From Chitinophaga pinensis (GTDB lineage: Bacteria > Planctomycetota > Phycisphaerae > Phycisphaerales > SM1A02): 51,818 bases of DNA. The notes under the pieces are model-generated. The model was given only the letters and a program-made list of their open reading frames with translations. It was not told the DNA's origin and did not search any database. This document shows, piece after piece, positions 25,150-33,534 of the stretch. Both the position numbers and the translations under genes were made by a program. Within the stretch, counting starts at the first letter, position 1. Each line of letters opens with the position of its first letter. Location: positions 1 to 51,818 of the forward strand of contig CALQCP020000002.1 in the NCBI GenBank assembly GCA_943329105.2. Direction: 5' to 3'.

Positions 25150-25538
25150 CTTGGCGAAGTTCCTTCTGATGGTGAGATGATGGCTGGCAGGTGATCTGTT
25201 CGATCTACAGACGCGTCCGGGGTCTACCGAACATTCATTTGTTCACCACGGCGACCGAAATCGCGTGGCGATCATTGGATTGTGATGAAGGACGAAAGGT
25301 AGCACGGATGGACCGCGTAACAAGAAGCTCCCCGCGAGTATTTCAACAATCGCCGGGGAGTTGACTTTGTAGTGCGGATTGTGGTCGTGATGACTGCCTC
25401 TTGATCTCAGAAAAAGCCGCTTTCAATGAATCCAGCAGCCGTTGGGCGCGAAAGGCGGTCGTGGGCTCTTACTGAGGTGGCTATCTCTCAAGCAGTTTTT
25501 GTTCTCATAACCCGCGCCCGAAACCCAATCACACCCCC
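25150..25538 (-). promoter_or_regulatory. 389-base gap: conserved leader plus regulator upstream region
   Basis: Positions 25150 to about 25400 match the leader of copy 1, including TTGTTA, 16 bases, TACCTT at 25296-25323 on the minus strand and a short CTCCCC/GGGGAG pairing upstream of it. The rest (25400-25538) should hold the plus-strand promoter of the winged-helix gene; no clear hexamers were recognised. Confidence 0.45.
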
Positions 25539-26147
25539 ATGTCAACCCCCACATCCCCCGATGGCACCGTTCCTTCGTGGACGTCAGCCCAATGGGACGC
25601 CATTTCATCCGCACATCGCCTGCAGTTGCTGCAATTCATTGAGGGCGCAGGTCGCGCCACCATCAAGGATCTGAGTGGATGGACCGGCCGGACCGGCACT
25701 TCGCTCTACCCGCACCTGGAGATTCTGGAGGCCGCGCAGTTGTTGGCCGTGGAGATTGAAGTCGGGAGGGGTCGCCCGCGGCGCGTCTACATGCCGGGCC
25801 CCGCCACGGCTTGGAATCGGCAGTCCACCGAACAATCAAGCGATGGTCATTCGTCCATTTCCTTGGGCGCGCAACTTCTCAGCGATCTTGCCCTGCGCCT
25901 GCGCCGCTGGGGCAAGGCACGCATGAAAAAGGCGGTGGAGGCACGCGACCTGCGCAATGCCGCGCTGGTTTCGGAAACCACGTGGCTTGATGACCAACAA
26001 CTTCAGGAAGTCAATGCCAAGGTCAATGAGCTCATGTCGTTCGTTCGTGAGGCCCGTGCCCAGCGGCGCGGCAAGCGACACAACGTGGCCGTGTACCACT
26101 TTCCTGATGTCACGCTTCGTGAAGCCCGTGACGGCGTCACTGAATAG
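25539..26147 (+). CDS. Winged-helix transcriptional regulator (ArsR-like)
   Basis: 202 residues. Residues about 20-85 form a winged helix-turn-helix: HRLQLLQFIEGAGRATIKDL, a recognition-helix region GTSLYPHLEILEAAQLL, and a wing with GRGRPRRVYMPG. The C-terminal half is helical and charged and may be a dimerisation or sensor region; no metal-binding Cys cluster is seen. The gene overlaps the convergent glycerol dehydrogenase gene by 11 bases. It diverges from the dockerin gene copy 2, so it could act on that promoter or on its own. Target unknown. Confidence 0.82.
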   Translation: MSTPTSPDGTVPSWTSAQWDAISSAHRLQLLQFIEGAGRATIKDLSGWTGRTGTSLYPHLEILEAAQLLAVEIEVGRGRPRRVYMPGPATAWNRQSTEQSSDGHSSISLGAQLLSDLALRLRRWGKARMKKAVEARDLRNAALVSETTWLDDQQLQEVNAKVNELMSFVREARAQRRGKRHNVAVYHFPDVTLREARDGVTE

Positions 26148-27243
26148 CAGAGCGCCCGGCGGTATCCGCGCGTTTGATCGCCTGCAGCACGGCGGCGGCG
26201 GTCACTGGGAACGGTTCGTTGTGAATGGTGTCTGAGGCGATGGTGGCTCGCTCAGCGATGCGCAGGAGCAGTGCATCGCTCGGGTCATGAAGCCCGATCT
26301 GGGCAAGCGTCACCGGCAAGCCGACCGATGTGCAGAAGTTGAGCACCGCGGTGATTTCTTCTTGCGGAGCGTCTTCAAGCATCAATTGCGCAAGTGTTCC
26401 AAAGGCAACTTTTTCGCCGTGATGGAATGCATGCACCTCGGGCGCAACGGTGAGGCCGTTGTGAATGGCGTGTGCTGCCGCAAGTCCGGCTGATTCAAAT
26501 CCGATGCCAGAGAGCAGGGTGTTCGCTTCGATGATCCGCTCGAGCGCTGGCGTGGGCGGAGCGGTTGGAGTCTTCATGGCGTCCAACGCGCTCACTCCGT
26601 CCGCTTGCAAGATGTGCCAACAGAGTTCTGCGATCGCCATGCCAGCGCCGGTTGAAACGCCGTTGCGCGAGTTGCGCGCGCCGCTTCGCATACATGCGCG
26701 TGCTTCAAACCAAGTGGAAAGTGCGTCGCCCATACCGGCCACTAAGAGCCGCACGGGTGCACGCGCAATGACTGTGGAATCCACCAAGACCAAATTTGGA
26801 TTGTGTGGGTGAAAGAGATAGGTTTCAAACAGGCCTTCGTCGCTGTAGACGGCGGAGATGGCGCTGCACGGCGCGTCGGTTGACGCAATGGTTGGGCAGC
26901 AGACCGCGGGAATGCCAAGCTCTGCCGCAACCGCGCGACCCGTGTCGAGCGCTTTGCCGCCACCAGCGCCCACGATCACCTGTGCGCCGCATGCAGCTGC
27001 CGCCGCGCGCCCGCGGGCGATCTCGTTGCGCGAACATTCGCCACTAAACGGATGAATCACAAACGCCATGCCAGCCGCAGCGAACACCTTGGTCCACGTT
27101 GACTCAAGTTCCCTCTGTGCCGATCCACTTGCAATGATGCAGACTGGACCGCGCAGACCAAGCCCCACCATTTCGGTAGCCAAACCTGATGTGGCGCCCG
27201 GACCTTGCGAATAGCGGAGTGCAGAGACAAGTACTTTGTTCAT
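26137..27243 (-). CDS. gldA: Glycerol dehydrogenase, iron-type alcohol dehydrogenase family
   Basis: 368 residues, the usual length for GldA, which oxidises glycerol to dihydroxyacetone with NAD+. The NAD motif VGAGGGKALDTGRAVA, the family block PTIASTDAPCSAIS and the metal-binding residues Asp173 (GMGDAL), His258 (AAAHAIHNG) and His275 (HHGEKVAFG) are all present. Its ATG overlaps the stop of the sialidase gene (ATGA), so the two form a unit with the sialidase first. The combination of a sialidase with a polyol dehydrogenase is unusual; the true substrate could be another vicinal diol. Confidence 0.9.
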   Translation of the reverse strand: MNKVLVSALRYSQGPGATSGLATEMVGLGLRGPVCIIASGSAQRELESTWTKVFAAAGMAFVIHPFSGECSRNEIARGRAAAAACGAQVIVGAGGGKALDTGRAVAAELGIPAVCCPTIASTDAPCSAISAVYSDEGLFETYLFHPHNPNLVLVDSTVIARAPVRLLVAGMGDALSTWFEARACMRSGARNSRNGVSTGAGMAIAELCWHILQADGVSALDAMKTPTAPPTPALERIIEANTLLSGIGFESAGLAAAHAIHNGLTVAPEVHAFHHGEKVAFGTLAQLMLEDAPQEEITAVLNFCTSVGLPVTLAQIGLHDPSDALLLRIAERATIASDTIHNEPFPVTAAAVLQAIKRADTAGRSAIQ

Positions 27244-28448
27244 GGGGTCTTTGCTGCAGGTGCGGCGTTGCTGGGGAGTTCAAGTGTGATGAATGAGATC
27301 TTGCTAGTGGAATCGCGTTCAAAGAGTATTCCTACGCGTGAGTCGCTGAGCACAACCGGCACGCTGTATGCAAAGCTGCCCGGATAGATGGGGAGCGCGC
27401 GCGGCCATGTAGCGCCACCGTCGGTAGAGATCCACGCTTGACCGTTTGTGCGGTCCTTTGCGCTTGCCGGGCCGGTGCAGACGAGGCACGGCGCGCCGAC
27501 GCTTGATGTCGCGATCAATCCACCCATGCATGAGGGGTCAACAAGGTCTGGCACTGCCTGCAGTGTGCTCCACGATGCTCCGCCGTCGGTTGACACCGCG
27601 GACTTTCGGCGACCGCCGCCTCCGAACTGTCGCGCCACTAAGAGGAGCGAGCCATCGGGGCGTTCAGCCATCTGCACTTCGTTGCCGTGACCAGCGCTGT
27701 CTTCTGGTGCGGGCTCGCCGAGCTTCCATTCGTCTCCGCCATCGTCGCTGTAGGCGGCGTACACGCGCCATTTGCCGGCAGGGCCCTCGTTGAAGGGCAT
27801 CACTACGCGGCCAGCGTGGCTTCCGCTCACAAGCTGGATGCCGATGCCGGGTCCGGTGGCGACGCTGGTGACCGGTGCTGGGCGCTTCACTTGGCGAGAG
27901 ACATCGCGGGGCGTCGACCATGTTTCGCCGCGGTCATCCGAATGCATGAGGAGCGTGCGGCAGGTGTCTGGTCCATCAAAGCCGGTCGCGACTGATCCTT
28001 CGCCCTTGCCGGTGGGGTATGACTGAAACATCAGCAGTACGCGACCAGCGTGGGGGCCGCTCGTTAGATTCACAGCGCACGGGTTGTTGAGCGACCGGCC
28101 GGGTTCGTCAAGGACGGTGCGCATCGCGCCCCAGGTTGTGCCGGCGTCGTCACTGCTGCGCACCACCAGATTGTTTGAACCGTTGTCGGCTTGGGAGCCG
28201 CGGGCCTCGGCGAACACTAGCAGTCGCCCGGAGGCGGTTCGGATGATTGACGGGATCCGATAGACCGCGTGGCCGCCCTCGCCGCCCACAAAGACGTCGG
28301 TTGGAACCGGGGCGGCGGTGCCGGCCAGCATGGTGATGATGGCCAACATGGTGGCCGCGTGGGCGAGGCGTGTTCTTCTCGGGGCGGGTTGGCATGCCGT
28401 TCGCAGGGGGAGAAGGGAATGGCGAACCTGGTGGAACGTGGGGCTCAT
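27240..28448 (-). CDS. Exported sialidase-like (BNR repeat) protein
   Basis: 402 residues. Five Asp-box motifs of the form S-x-D-x-G-x-x-W are spaced along the chain (SSDDAGTTW, SDDRGETW, SDDGGDEW, STDGGASW, STDGGATW). YRIPSII and FAEAR near the mature N-terminus match the first arginine and the surrounding active-site motifs of exo-alpha-sialidases. It would be a six-blade propeller cutting terminal sialic acid or a related sugar. The N-terminus has RRTRLAHAAT before a hydrophobic stretch, so export by Sec or Tat is likely. It is the first gene of the pair with gldA. The true start may be internal (Met34). Confidence 0.86.
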   Translation of the reverse strand: MSPTFHQVRHSLLPLRTACQPAPRRTRLAHAATMLAIITMLAGTAAPVPTDVFVGGEGGHAVYRIPSIIRTASGRLLVFAEARGSQADNGSNNLVVRSSDDAGTTWGAMRTVLDEPGRSLNNPCAVNLTSGPHAGRVLLMFQSYPTGKGEGSVATGFDGPDTCRTLLMHSDDRGETWSTPRDVSRQVKRPAPVTSVATGPGIGIQLVSGSHAGRVVMPFNEGPAGKWRVYAAYSDDGGDEWKLGEPAPEDSAGHGNEVQMAERPDGSLLLVARQFGGGGRRKSAVSTDGGASWSTLQAVPDLVDPSCMGGLIATSSVGAPCLVCTGPASAKDRTNGQAWISTDGGATWPRALPIYPGSFAYSVPVVLSDSRVGILFERDSTSKISFITLELPSNAAPAAKTP

Positions 28449-28667
28449 TCACAAAGGCTAGTTCCGCCCTTTGCCTAAAACGTTGGGATTTCAATGCTTA
28501 CGAGGATCCCCATGACTAATTTCACGATTTGTTACGGATTGATGATCCATTGCGCATGGAAGTTACGCCTACGAGGGTGGACACGTCTTCCGGCGGGTTC
28601 CGTTGGGCGACGTAGCCCTTTGTTCGTTCAATTCTTGACGCTGTTTCAGACTTTCTGAGTATCACCT

Positions 28668-29306
28668 ATGAAAAATACAACACTTGTCGTTTCTACTTTG
28701 GTCGGCTTTGCCACTCTCGGTATGGCCTCGGTCGCTTCGGGTGCCGTGGTGGTGCTCAATAGTCAGTTCGCATGGAACGCGTACACGGCGATCCAGGGCG
28801 CAACGGTGGCTACGGAGACGTTTGAGAGTTTCGCAGTTGGCTACCGATCATCAGCCACGGGTACCGCCGGTGGTACGACATGGACCGCCAACGCTTCTAT
28901 CGGTGAGATTACTTTCCAAGAGCTCGGTGGTCATCGGATCATTTCCACCGCCTTGGGCGGAAGAACGCTGAATTTCACCTTCGCTCCAGGCGTTCAAGGT
29001 ATCGGCGGGGAGATGTTCGGGACGAACGCCGCCTTTGCGGTGGTGCCCGCCGAGATTACGGTGACGCTCGCTGATGGCACCTCGTACGTCAATAACCAAA
29101 CCTCCGCGTCTGATTTCGTTGGTTTCTACTCCAATGGTGCAGCGATCGCGAGCATTTCGGTGTCGACATCAACTCAGGCCACCTACGTCACTGTTGACAA
29201 CCTGTACTTCGCCACCGTGCCTGCTCCAGGCGCTCTGGCCTTGCTCAGTCTCGCTGGTGTTGTCGGTGGACGAAGCCGTCGCCGTGCAACTTCAGCAGCC
29301 GTCTGA
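28668..29306 (+). CDS. Secreted CTERM protein, FVGFYS family member 3
   Basis: 212 residues. The signal peptide is followed by the shared domain: TETFESFAVGY, GGTTWTANA, PGVQGIGGEMFGTNA, VTLADGTSYVN, SDFVGFYSNGA and TVDNLYFATVPAPGA. The tail is VPAPGALALLSLAGVVGG plus a basic cluster and a short extra SAAV end. The first 18 bases of the reading frame are identical to those of the next gene. The 219-base gap before it holds GGTGGACACGTCTTCCGG, also seen in related form before 18776. Confidence 0.87.
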   Translation: MKNTTLVVSTLVGFATLGMASVASGAVVVLNSQFAWNAYTAIQGATVATETFESFAVGYRSSATGTAGGTTWTANASIGEITFQELGGHRIISTALGGRTLNFTFAPGVQGIGGEMFGTNAAFAVVPAEITVTLADGTSYVNNQTSASDFVGFYSNGAAIASISVSTSTQATYVTVDNLYFATVPAPGALALLSLAGVVGGRSRRRATSAAV

Positions 29307-29380
29307 CAAGTGTTCGTAAGTCATTTGCCGATAGTTCACATCATCACCATCACTTCGCCCCTTTCCGGGACCTTTCACTC

Positions 29381-30007
29381 ATGAAAAATACAACACTTGC
29401 CATCTCCGCTCTCGTGACCCTCTCTGCAGTTCAAGGGGCTTCAGCCGCAGTCGCCGTCTTTACGAACTACAACGTTTGGGGTAGCACCGTGACTGCCAAC
29501 GGGCAGACCGTTGCGGTCGAGGACTTCAACAGTGGCGTTTCGGGCACGTCTATGACGCTCACTGGTAGCCCGCTCCCCGCTTCCGGCATCACTTGGACGG
29601 CGACCGCGCCAACGCATGGTCTGGTGACGAACGGCGCCACGGTGCGCACAGCCACTGCCACGGACGCCCTGGTGTTTGACTTTGAGCCAGGTGTTCGGGG
29701 CATCGGTGGAAATATCTACACCAGTGTTCTTGAGAAGGCGCCGAGCTTTGCGTTCATCGAAGTGACGCTCGCCGACGGCGTTTCCTACTTTGGAAACTCG
29801 GACAATGCGGATATGTTCATCGGCTTCTATTCCGACACCGCATCCATCGCCAAGTTGACGATCACGGTTTATCAGGTCACAGGCGGCGGCTTTGTGGATT
29901 CATACGCAACCGTTGACAACCTGTACTTTGCAGTGCCGGCACCTGGTGCACTTGCACTGCTCGGCGCCGCCGGTCTGATTGGCGGCTTCAATCGCCGCCG
30001 CGCATGA
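29381..30007 (+). CDS. Secreted CTERM protein, FVGFYS family member 4
   Basis: 208 residues, in tandem with the gene 74 bases upstream and probably co-transcribed, since no terminator separates them. Signal peptide MKNTTLAISALVTLSAVQGA. Shared motifs: AVEDFNSG, GITWTATAP, PGVRGIGGNIYTS, VTLADGVSYFG, ADMFIGFYSDTA and TVDNLYFAVPAPGA. The tail is VPAPGALALLGAAGLIGG plus NRRR. It differs from the other three in lacking the Asp-Phe-Val form of the FVGFYS motif (MFIGFYS here). A terminator of the GGCGACC type follows. Confidence 0.87.
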   Translation: MKNTTLAISALVTLSAVQGASAAVAVFTNYNVWGSTVTANGQTVAVEDFNSGVSGTSMTLTGSPLPASGITWTATAPTHGLVTNGATVRTATATDALVFDFEPGVRGIGGNIYTSVLEKAPSFAFIEVTLADGVSYFGNSDNADMFIGFYSDTASIAKLTITVYQVTGGGFVDSYATVDNLYFAVPAPGALALLGAAGLIGGFNRRRA

Positions 30008-30042
30008 TTGTGTCAGAGGTTTGACAGACACGCAGTAACCCT

Positions 30043-30071
30043 ACAGTGGCGACCTTCACGGTCGCCACTGT
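30043..30071 (+). terminator. Hairpin terminator, GGCGACC core
   Basis: ACAGTGGCGACC pairs perfectly with GGTCGCCACTGT around TTCAC, followed by TTCGTTTT. The inner stem and loop match the terminator at 19411. Confidence 0.88.
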
Positions 30072-30162
30072 TTCGTTTTGGGGGGCGGTCGCGTCGCGCG
30101 CTTCGCGTCGCCTCGCGTGCGTGCATTCGTCCCCGCTGCGTTCATCGCGACTAGGCGTTCAA

Positions 30163-30717
30163 TTACTCCGCGGGGCTGTTGCGGTTGTGCAGGATCTGCG
30201 GCTCGCGCGGGACCACGGTCACTAACTTGCAGGACTGCAGTATGCGGCGCGGGCTGTGATCGCCTGCCGCAAAGCGTTTCATGAAGTGCTGCACTGCCGC
30301 TGGCTCCCAAAACGAAATCATTGGCTCGATCGCAGATGTTTCGTGATTGAAGAATGTCACCGCGTCTATTCCGGGCGCGCGCGCTTCAAGCAGGCGGCGG
30401 ACGTCTTGCGTTTCAAGAAATGGGTAATCGCATCCGATCACGAGCCACGCAGCATCCGGCGCACGCAGGAAAGCGGCGTGTATTCCGCTTGCGGGACCAC
30501 GACCGGGCACCTGATCAAGCACGCCCGATTCGCCAATTCCCCAGTCATCACGTTGCTTTGCGGTGCAGGACCAGTAGATGCGCGCGCAGATCGGCGCCAA
30601 GAGGTCAGCCGCCGCGCGCCACTGCGGCTGTTCGCCGTAAGTGATTTCTGCTTTGTCGCGGCCCATGCGGGTACTTGCCCCGCCGGTGAGCACCAAGCCA
30701 TACAGCTCAGTTGCCAA
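30163..30717 (-). CDS. mobA: Molybdenum cofactor guanylyltransferase MobA
   Basis: 184 residues. The N-terminal nucleotide-binding motif LTGGASTRMGRDKA, the DQVPGRGPASGIHAA block and VIGCDYPF fit MobA, which attaches GMP to molybdopterin so that bis-MGD enzymes such as formate dehydrogenase can be loaded. It follows the molybdoenzyme gene with an 11-base overlap and a TTG start, so its synthesis is probably coupled and low. No better start codon stands before the GG motif. It is the last gene of the formate-dehydrogenase-like block. Confidence 0.9.
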   Translation of the reverse strand: MATELYGLVLTGGASTRMGRDKAEITYGEQPQWRAAADLLAPICARIYWSCTAKQRDDWGIGESGVLDQVPGRGPASGIHAAFLRAPDAAWLVIGCDYPFLETQDVRRLLEARAPGIDAVTFFNHETSAIEPMISFWEPAAVQHFMKRFAAGDHSPRRILQSCKLVTVVPREPQILHNRNSPAE

Positions 30718-33082
30718 CAGTCGCCTTCGCTTGATTCAGACTTACTTGGGTCGCCTGTACTTGGGTCGGCTGTAGTTGGGTCGGCTGTAGTTGGGTCGCC
30801 TTCACCAGGGACACGATCACCGACTTTGAAGTGGGCGTGTGACTGCCTTCGGCGAAGCTATCAATCGGCACCAACACATTGGTCTCCGGGAAGTAACTCG
30901 CGAGGCATCCGCGCGGAATCTCATAAGACACGATGCGGAAATTGTGCGCGCGTCGTTCGGTTCCGTTGTAGTGACTCACGATGTCCACGGCATCGCCATC
31001 AGCAAATTGGTGTGATGTGATGTCCGCGGAATTCATCAGCACCACGCGCCGACCGTTGCGAATGCCGCGGTATCGGTCATCAAGACCATAGATGGTGGTG
31101 TTGAACTGATCGTGCGACCGGATGGTGGTCATAATGAACTGCCCAGGGCCAACGGGCAGCTTGGGAATGTGGTGGACAGTGAATTTCGCCTTGCCATCCG
31201 CGGTGCGGAACTCGCGGTGATCGCGGACTGCGTGTGGCAATTCAAATCCATTCGGCTGGCGAATGCGCGTATTCATGTCCTCAAAGCCGGGAATGACGCG
31301 TGCAATGCGCGCGCGAATGGCGTCGTAGTTCGCCACGTATCCGCTCCAATCAACGCCGAGCGTTGCGCCTGCCATGGCGGCCACAATCGCGGGCTCGCTC
31401 AGTAGTTGCTCGGATGCGGGTGCCAGTGTTCCAGTGGATGCGTGAACGACTCCCATGGAATCTTCGACGCTCACAAACTGCGCGCCGCTACTTTGGATGT
31501 CTCGCTCGGTACGACCGAGGCAGGGCAGCATCAATGCATGCTCGCCGGTGATGAGATGTGATCGATTCAGCTTGGTGGAAATCTGTACTGTGAGAGTGCA
31601 GTTGGCGAGTGCCTGCGCGGTGTACGCAGTGTCCGGCGTTGCTGACAGGAAGTTTCCACCAAGTGCGATGAACACTTTGGCTTGTCCATGATGCATGGCG
31701 TTGATGGCTTCAACGGTGCTGTGACCGTGCTCAACGGGAGGCTCGAAGCCAAACTCGTCGGCGAGACTCTTGAGGAACGCTGGGCTCGGGCGTTCCCAGA
31801 TTCCCATAGTGCGGTCGCCTTGCACATTGCTGTGCCCGCGCACGGGACACGCGCCAGCGCCAGGGCGCCCAAGGTGCCCGCCCAGCATCAAGAGATTGAT
31901 GATCTCTTGAATGTTTGCAACTGCATTCTGGTGTTGCGTCAGCCCCATCGCCCAGCAGCAGATCATCGCCTGTGACTTGCCGATGACGCCTGCAATTTCA
32001 CGGATCTCCGCTTCGGAAATGCCGGAGCCCTCCACGATGGCGCTCCACTCTTCCGCCTCAAGATTCGCGCGGTAGGCATCGAAGCCTTCGGTGTATTGGC
32101 TGATGAACTCACGATCGACGCGCGCGCCCGGCGTTTCTAGGATCGCTTTCTGAATTCCCTTTAGAAGCGCCACATCGCCATTGATGCGCACCGGCACATG
32201 GTGTGTGGCAAGGGCCGTGCTCATACCCAACATGCCACCGACTTCTTGCGGATGGCGGAATCGCTTCAGGCCAGCTTCTGCAAGCGGGTTGATGCTGACG
32301 ATCTTGCAACCGCGGCGCGCGGCTTCTTGCAGCGTGATCAACATGCGCGGATGATTGGTTCCCGGATTCTGACCGATCACCACAATGCAGTCTGCTGACT
32401 CAAAGTCCTTAAGTGTCACTGTGCCTTTGCCGGACCCGATTGTTCGCATCATGCCAACGCCGCTCGACTCGTGACACATGTTGGAGCAGTCGGGGAGGTT
32501 GTTGGTGCCGAACATACGCACGAACAGCTGATAGAGAAACGCAGCCTCATTGCTGGTGCGACCAGATGTGTAGAAGAGCGCCTCGTTCGGCGATTTCAAG
32601 GCCTTGAGTTCATCAGCAATCACCGTGAAAGCGTTTGCCCATGAAATTGGCTCATAGTGTGTGCCCCCGCGCGGCAGGTACATCGGCTCAGTGAGGCGGC
32701 CTTGCTTGCCGAGTTGGTAATCGCTTTGCCGTGAAAGTGCCTCAACCGAATGTGCTGCAAAGAAGGCTGGAGTGGCGCGGGCGAGCGTTGCTTCTTCAGC
32801 GATCGCCTTGGCGCCGTTTTCGCAGAATTCAAACTTGGAACGGCTGCCTGCAGGGTCTGGCCACGCGCAGCCGGGGCAGTCAAAGCCGGTGGTTTGGTTG
32901 ACACGCAAGAGCGTTGCCATGGTGCGCGCCACACCCATTTGAGCCACTGATGTGGTGAGCGCCACTGTCACTGCTGGTGCGCCGCCGGCGACTGTCGCAG
33001 GAACGCCAATCCGAATTGCTGGATCAAGCAACTCTGGGCTCAGAAACAGCGGGGCGCGCGGACGGTTGGTGGGTTGGTTCAT
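30707..33082 (-). CDS. Molybdopterin oxidoreductase, FdhF/YdeP-like (formate dehydrogenase alpha)
   Basis: About 791 residues. The N-terminal GFDCPGCAWPDP, the block DCSNMCHESSGVGM (Cys at the position of the Se-Cys or Cys ligand of formate dehydrogenases) and CPVRGHSNVQGDRTMG are typical of the FdhF/YdeP branch of bis-MGD enzymes. No electron-transfer beta or gamma subunit is adjacent. The start at 33082 leaves 25 bases after the DUF7009 stop. The C-terminal tail has a 15-base tandem repeat coding for QPTQL-like units. fdhD upstream and mobA downstream support activity as a molybdoenzyme; the substrate (formate or other) is inferred. Confidence 0.9.
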   Translation of the reverse strand: MNQPTNRPRAPLFLSPELLDPAIRIGVPATVAGGAPAVTVALTTSVAQMGVARTMATLLRVNQTTGFDCPGCAWPDPAGSRSKFEFCENGAKAIAEEATLARATPAFFAAHSVEALSRQSDYQLGKQGRLTEPMYLPRGGTHYEPISWANAFTVIADELKALKSPNEALFYTSGRTSNEAAFLYQLFVRMFGTNNLPDCSNMCHESSGVGMMRTIGSGKGTVTLKDFESADCIVVIGQNPGTNHPRMLITLQEAARRGCKIVSINPLAEAGLKRFRHPQEVGGMLGMSTALATHHVPVRINGDVALLKGIQKAILETPGARVDREFISQYTEGFDAYRANLEAEEWSAIVEGSGISEAEIREIAGVIGKSQAMICCWAMGLTQHQNAVANIQEIINLLMLGGHLGRPGAGACPVRGHSNVQGDRTMGIWERPSPAFLKSLADEFGFEPPVEHGHSTVEAINAMHHGQAKVFIALGGNFLSATPDTAYTAQALANCTLTVQISTKLNRSHLITGEHALMLPCLGRTERDIQSSGAQFVSVEDSMGVVHASTGTLAPASEQLLSEPAIVAAMAGATLGVDWSGYVANYDAIRARIARVIPGFEDMNTRIRQPNGFELPHAVRDHREFRTADGKAKFTVHHIPKLPVGPGQFIMTTIRSHDQFNTTIYGLDDRYRGIRNGRRVVLMNSADITSHQFADGDAVDIVSHYNGTERRAHNFRIVSYEIPRGCLASYFPETNVLVPIDSFAEGSHTPTSKSVIVSLVKATQLQPTQLQPTQVQATQVSLNQAKATVGN
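30744..30803. repeat. Four 15-base tandem repeats in the molybdoenzyme tail
   Basis: Units starting at 30744, 30759, 30774 and 30789 (consensus ASTTGGGTCGSCTGT) encode a five-residue Gln/Pro/Thr repeat at the extreme C-terminus. The repeat keeps the reading frame. Confidence 0.88.
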
Positions 33083-33107
33083 GAAATGAGTTGGTGGCGC
33101 ATGTGCT

Positions 33108-33491
33108 TCACGGGCCACACGATGAATTTGGATTCATGAATGCGTCGGAGTCGTCTTCGCGCAGCGCAGGGTCGCGCGGTTGCAGACAGGCAAAGTCTTT
33201 TTCAACAAGGAGTAGCAGCGGGCCTGTCGGTGTGACTTGTTCGGCAAGCATTCCCACTTCATCTGATTTCGCCCATTGCAACGCAGGAGCCAACGGCACG
33301 CGAATGCGGATGGTGTTGCTTGCGAAGTCGGCGCACATGGCGCTCACGTCGGCACTCACCTCGATTGAGCAGCGCAGCGTCGCTGTGCCGAAGCATGTTT
33401 CATCAATCACCGTTCCATCAGCAACAAGTTGCTTCACTTCATGTTGTTGAAGCCGTAGGCGCAGGGAGTTCTTTCGGATTCGGAGTTTCAT
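33108..33491 (-). CDS. Small DUF7009-like protein linked to formate dehydrogenase genes
   Basis: 127 residues beginning MKLRIRKNSLRLRLQQHEV, a pattern I associate with the DUF7009 family, which occurs next to fdhF/fdhD genes. It has no signal peptide or membrane segment and no known catalytic motif. It lies between fdhD (23 bases before) and the molybdoenzyme (25 bases after). A role in maturation or as a chaperone is inference. The start region is part of a 10-base duplication: a second ATG lies ten bases upstream, out of frame. Confidence 0.8.
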   Translation of the reverse strand: MKLRIRKNSLRLRLQQHEVKQLVADGTVIDETCFGTATLRCSIEVSADVSAMCADFASNTIRIRVPLAPALQWAKSDEVGMLAEQVTPTGPLLLLVEKDFACLQPRDPALREDDSDAFMNPNSSCGP

Positions 33492-33534
33492 GCCGTTTCA
33501 TGCCGTTTCGCCAGTCAGTCGCCAGTCAGTCGCC
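33491..33534. repeat. Two microduplications at the fdhD / DUF7009 junction
   Basis: TGCCGTTTCA and TGCCGTTTCG stand in tandem (33491-33510). AGTCAGTCGCC is repeated at 33513-33523 and 33524-33534. The second pair spans the fdhD stop codon, and the first duplicates the DUF7009 start codon region. Confidence 0.8.

Noticed and set aside
29339-29353. CATCATCACCATCAC, resembling a His-tag coding sequence
   Set aside because: It is intergenic between two native CTERM genes and not in a reading frame with them; chance, not vector sequence.
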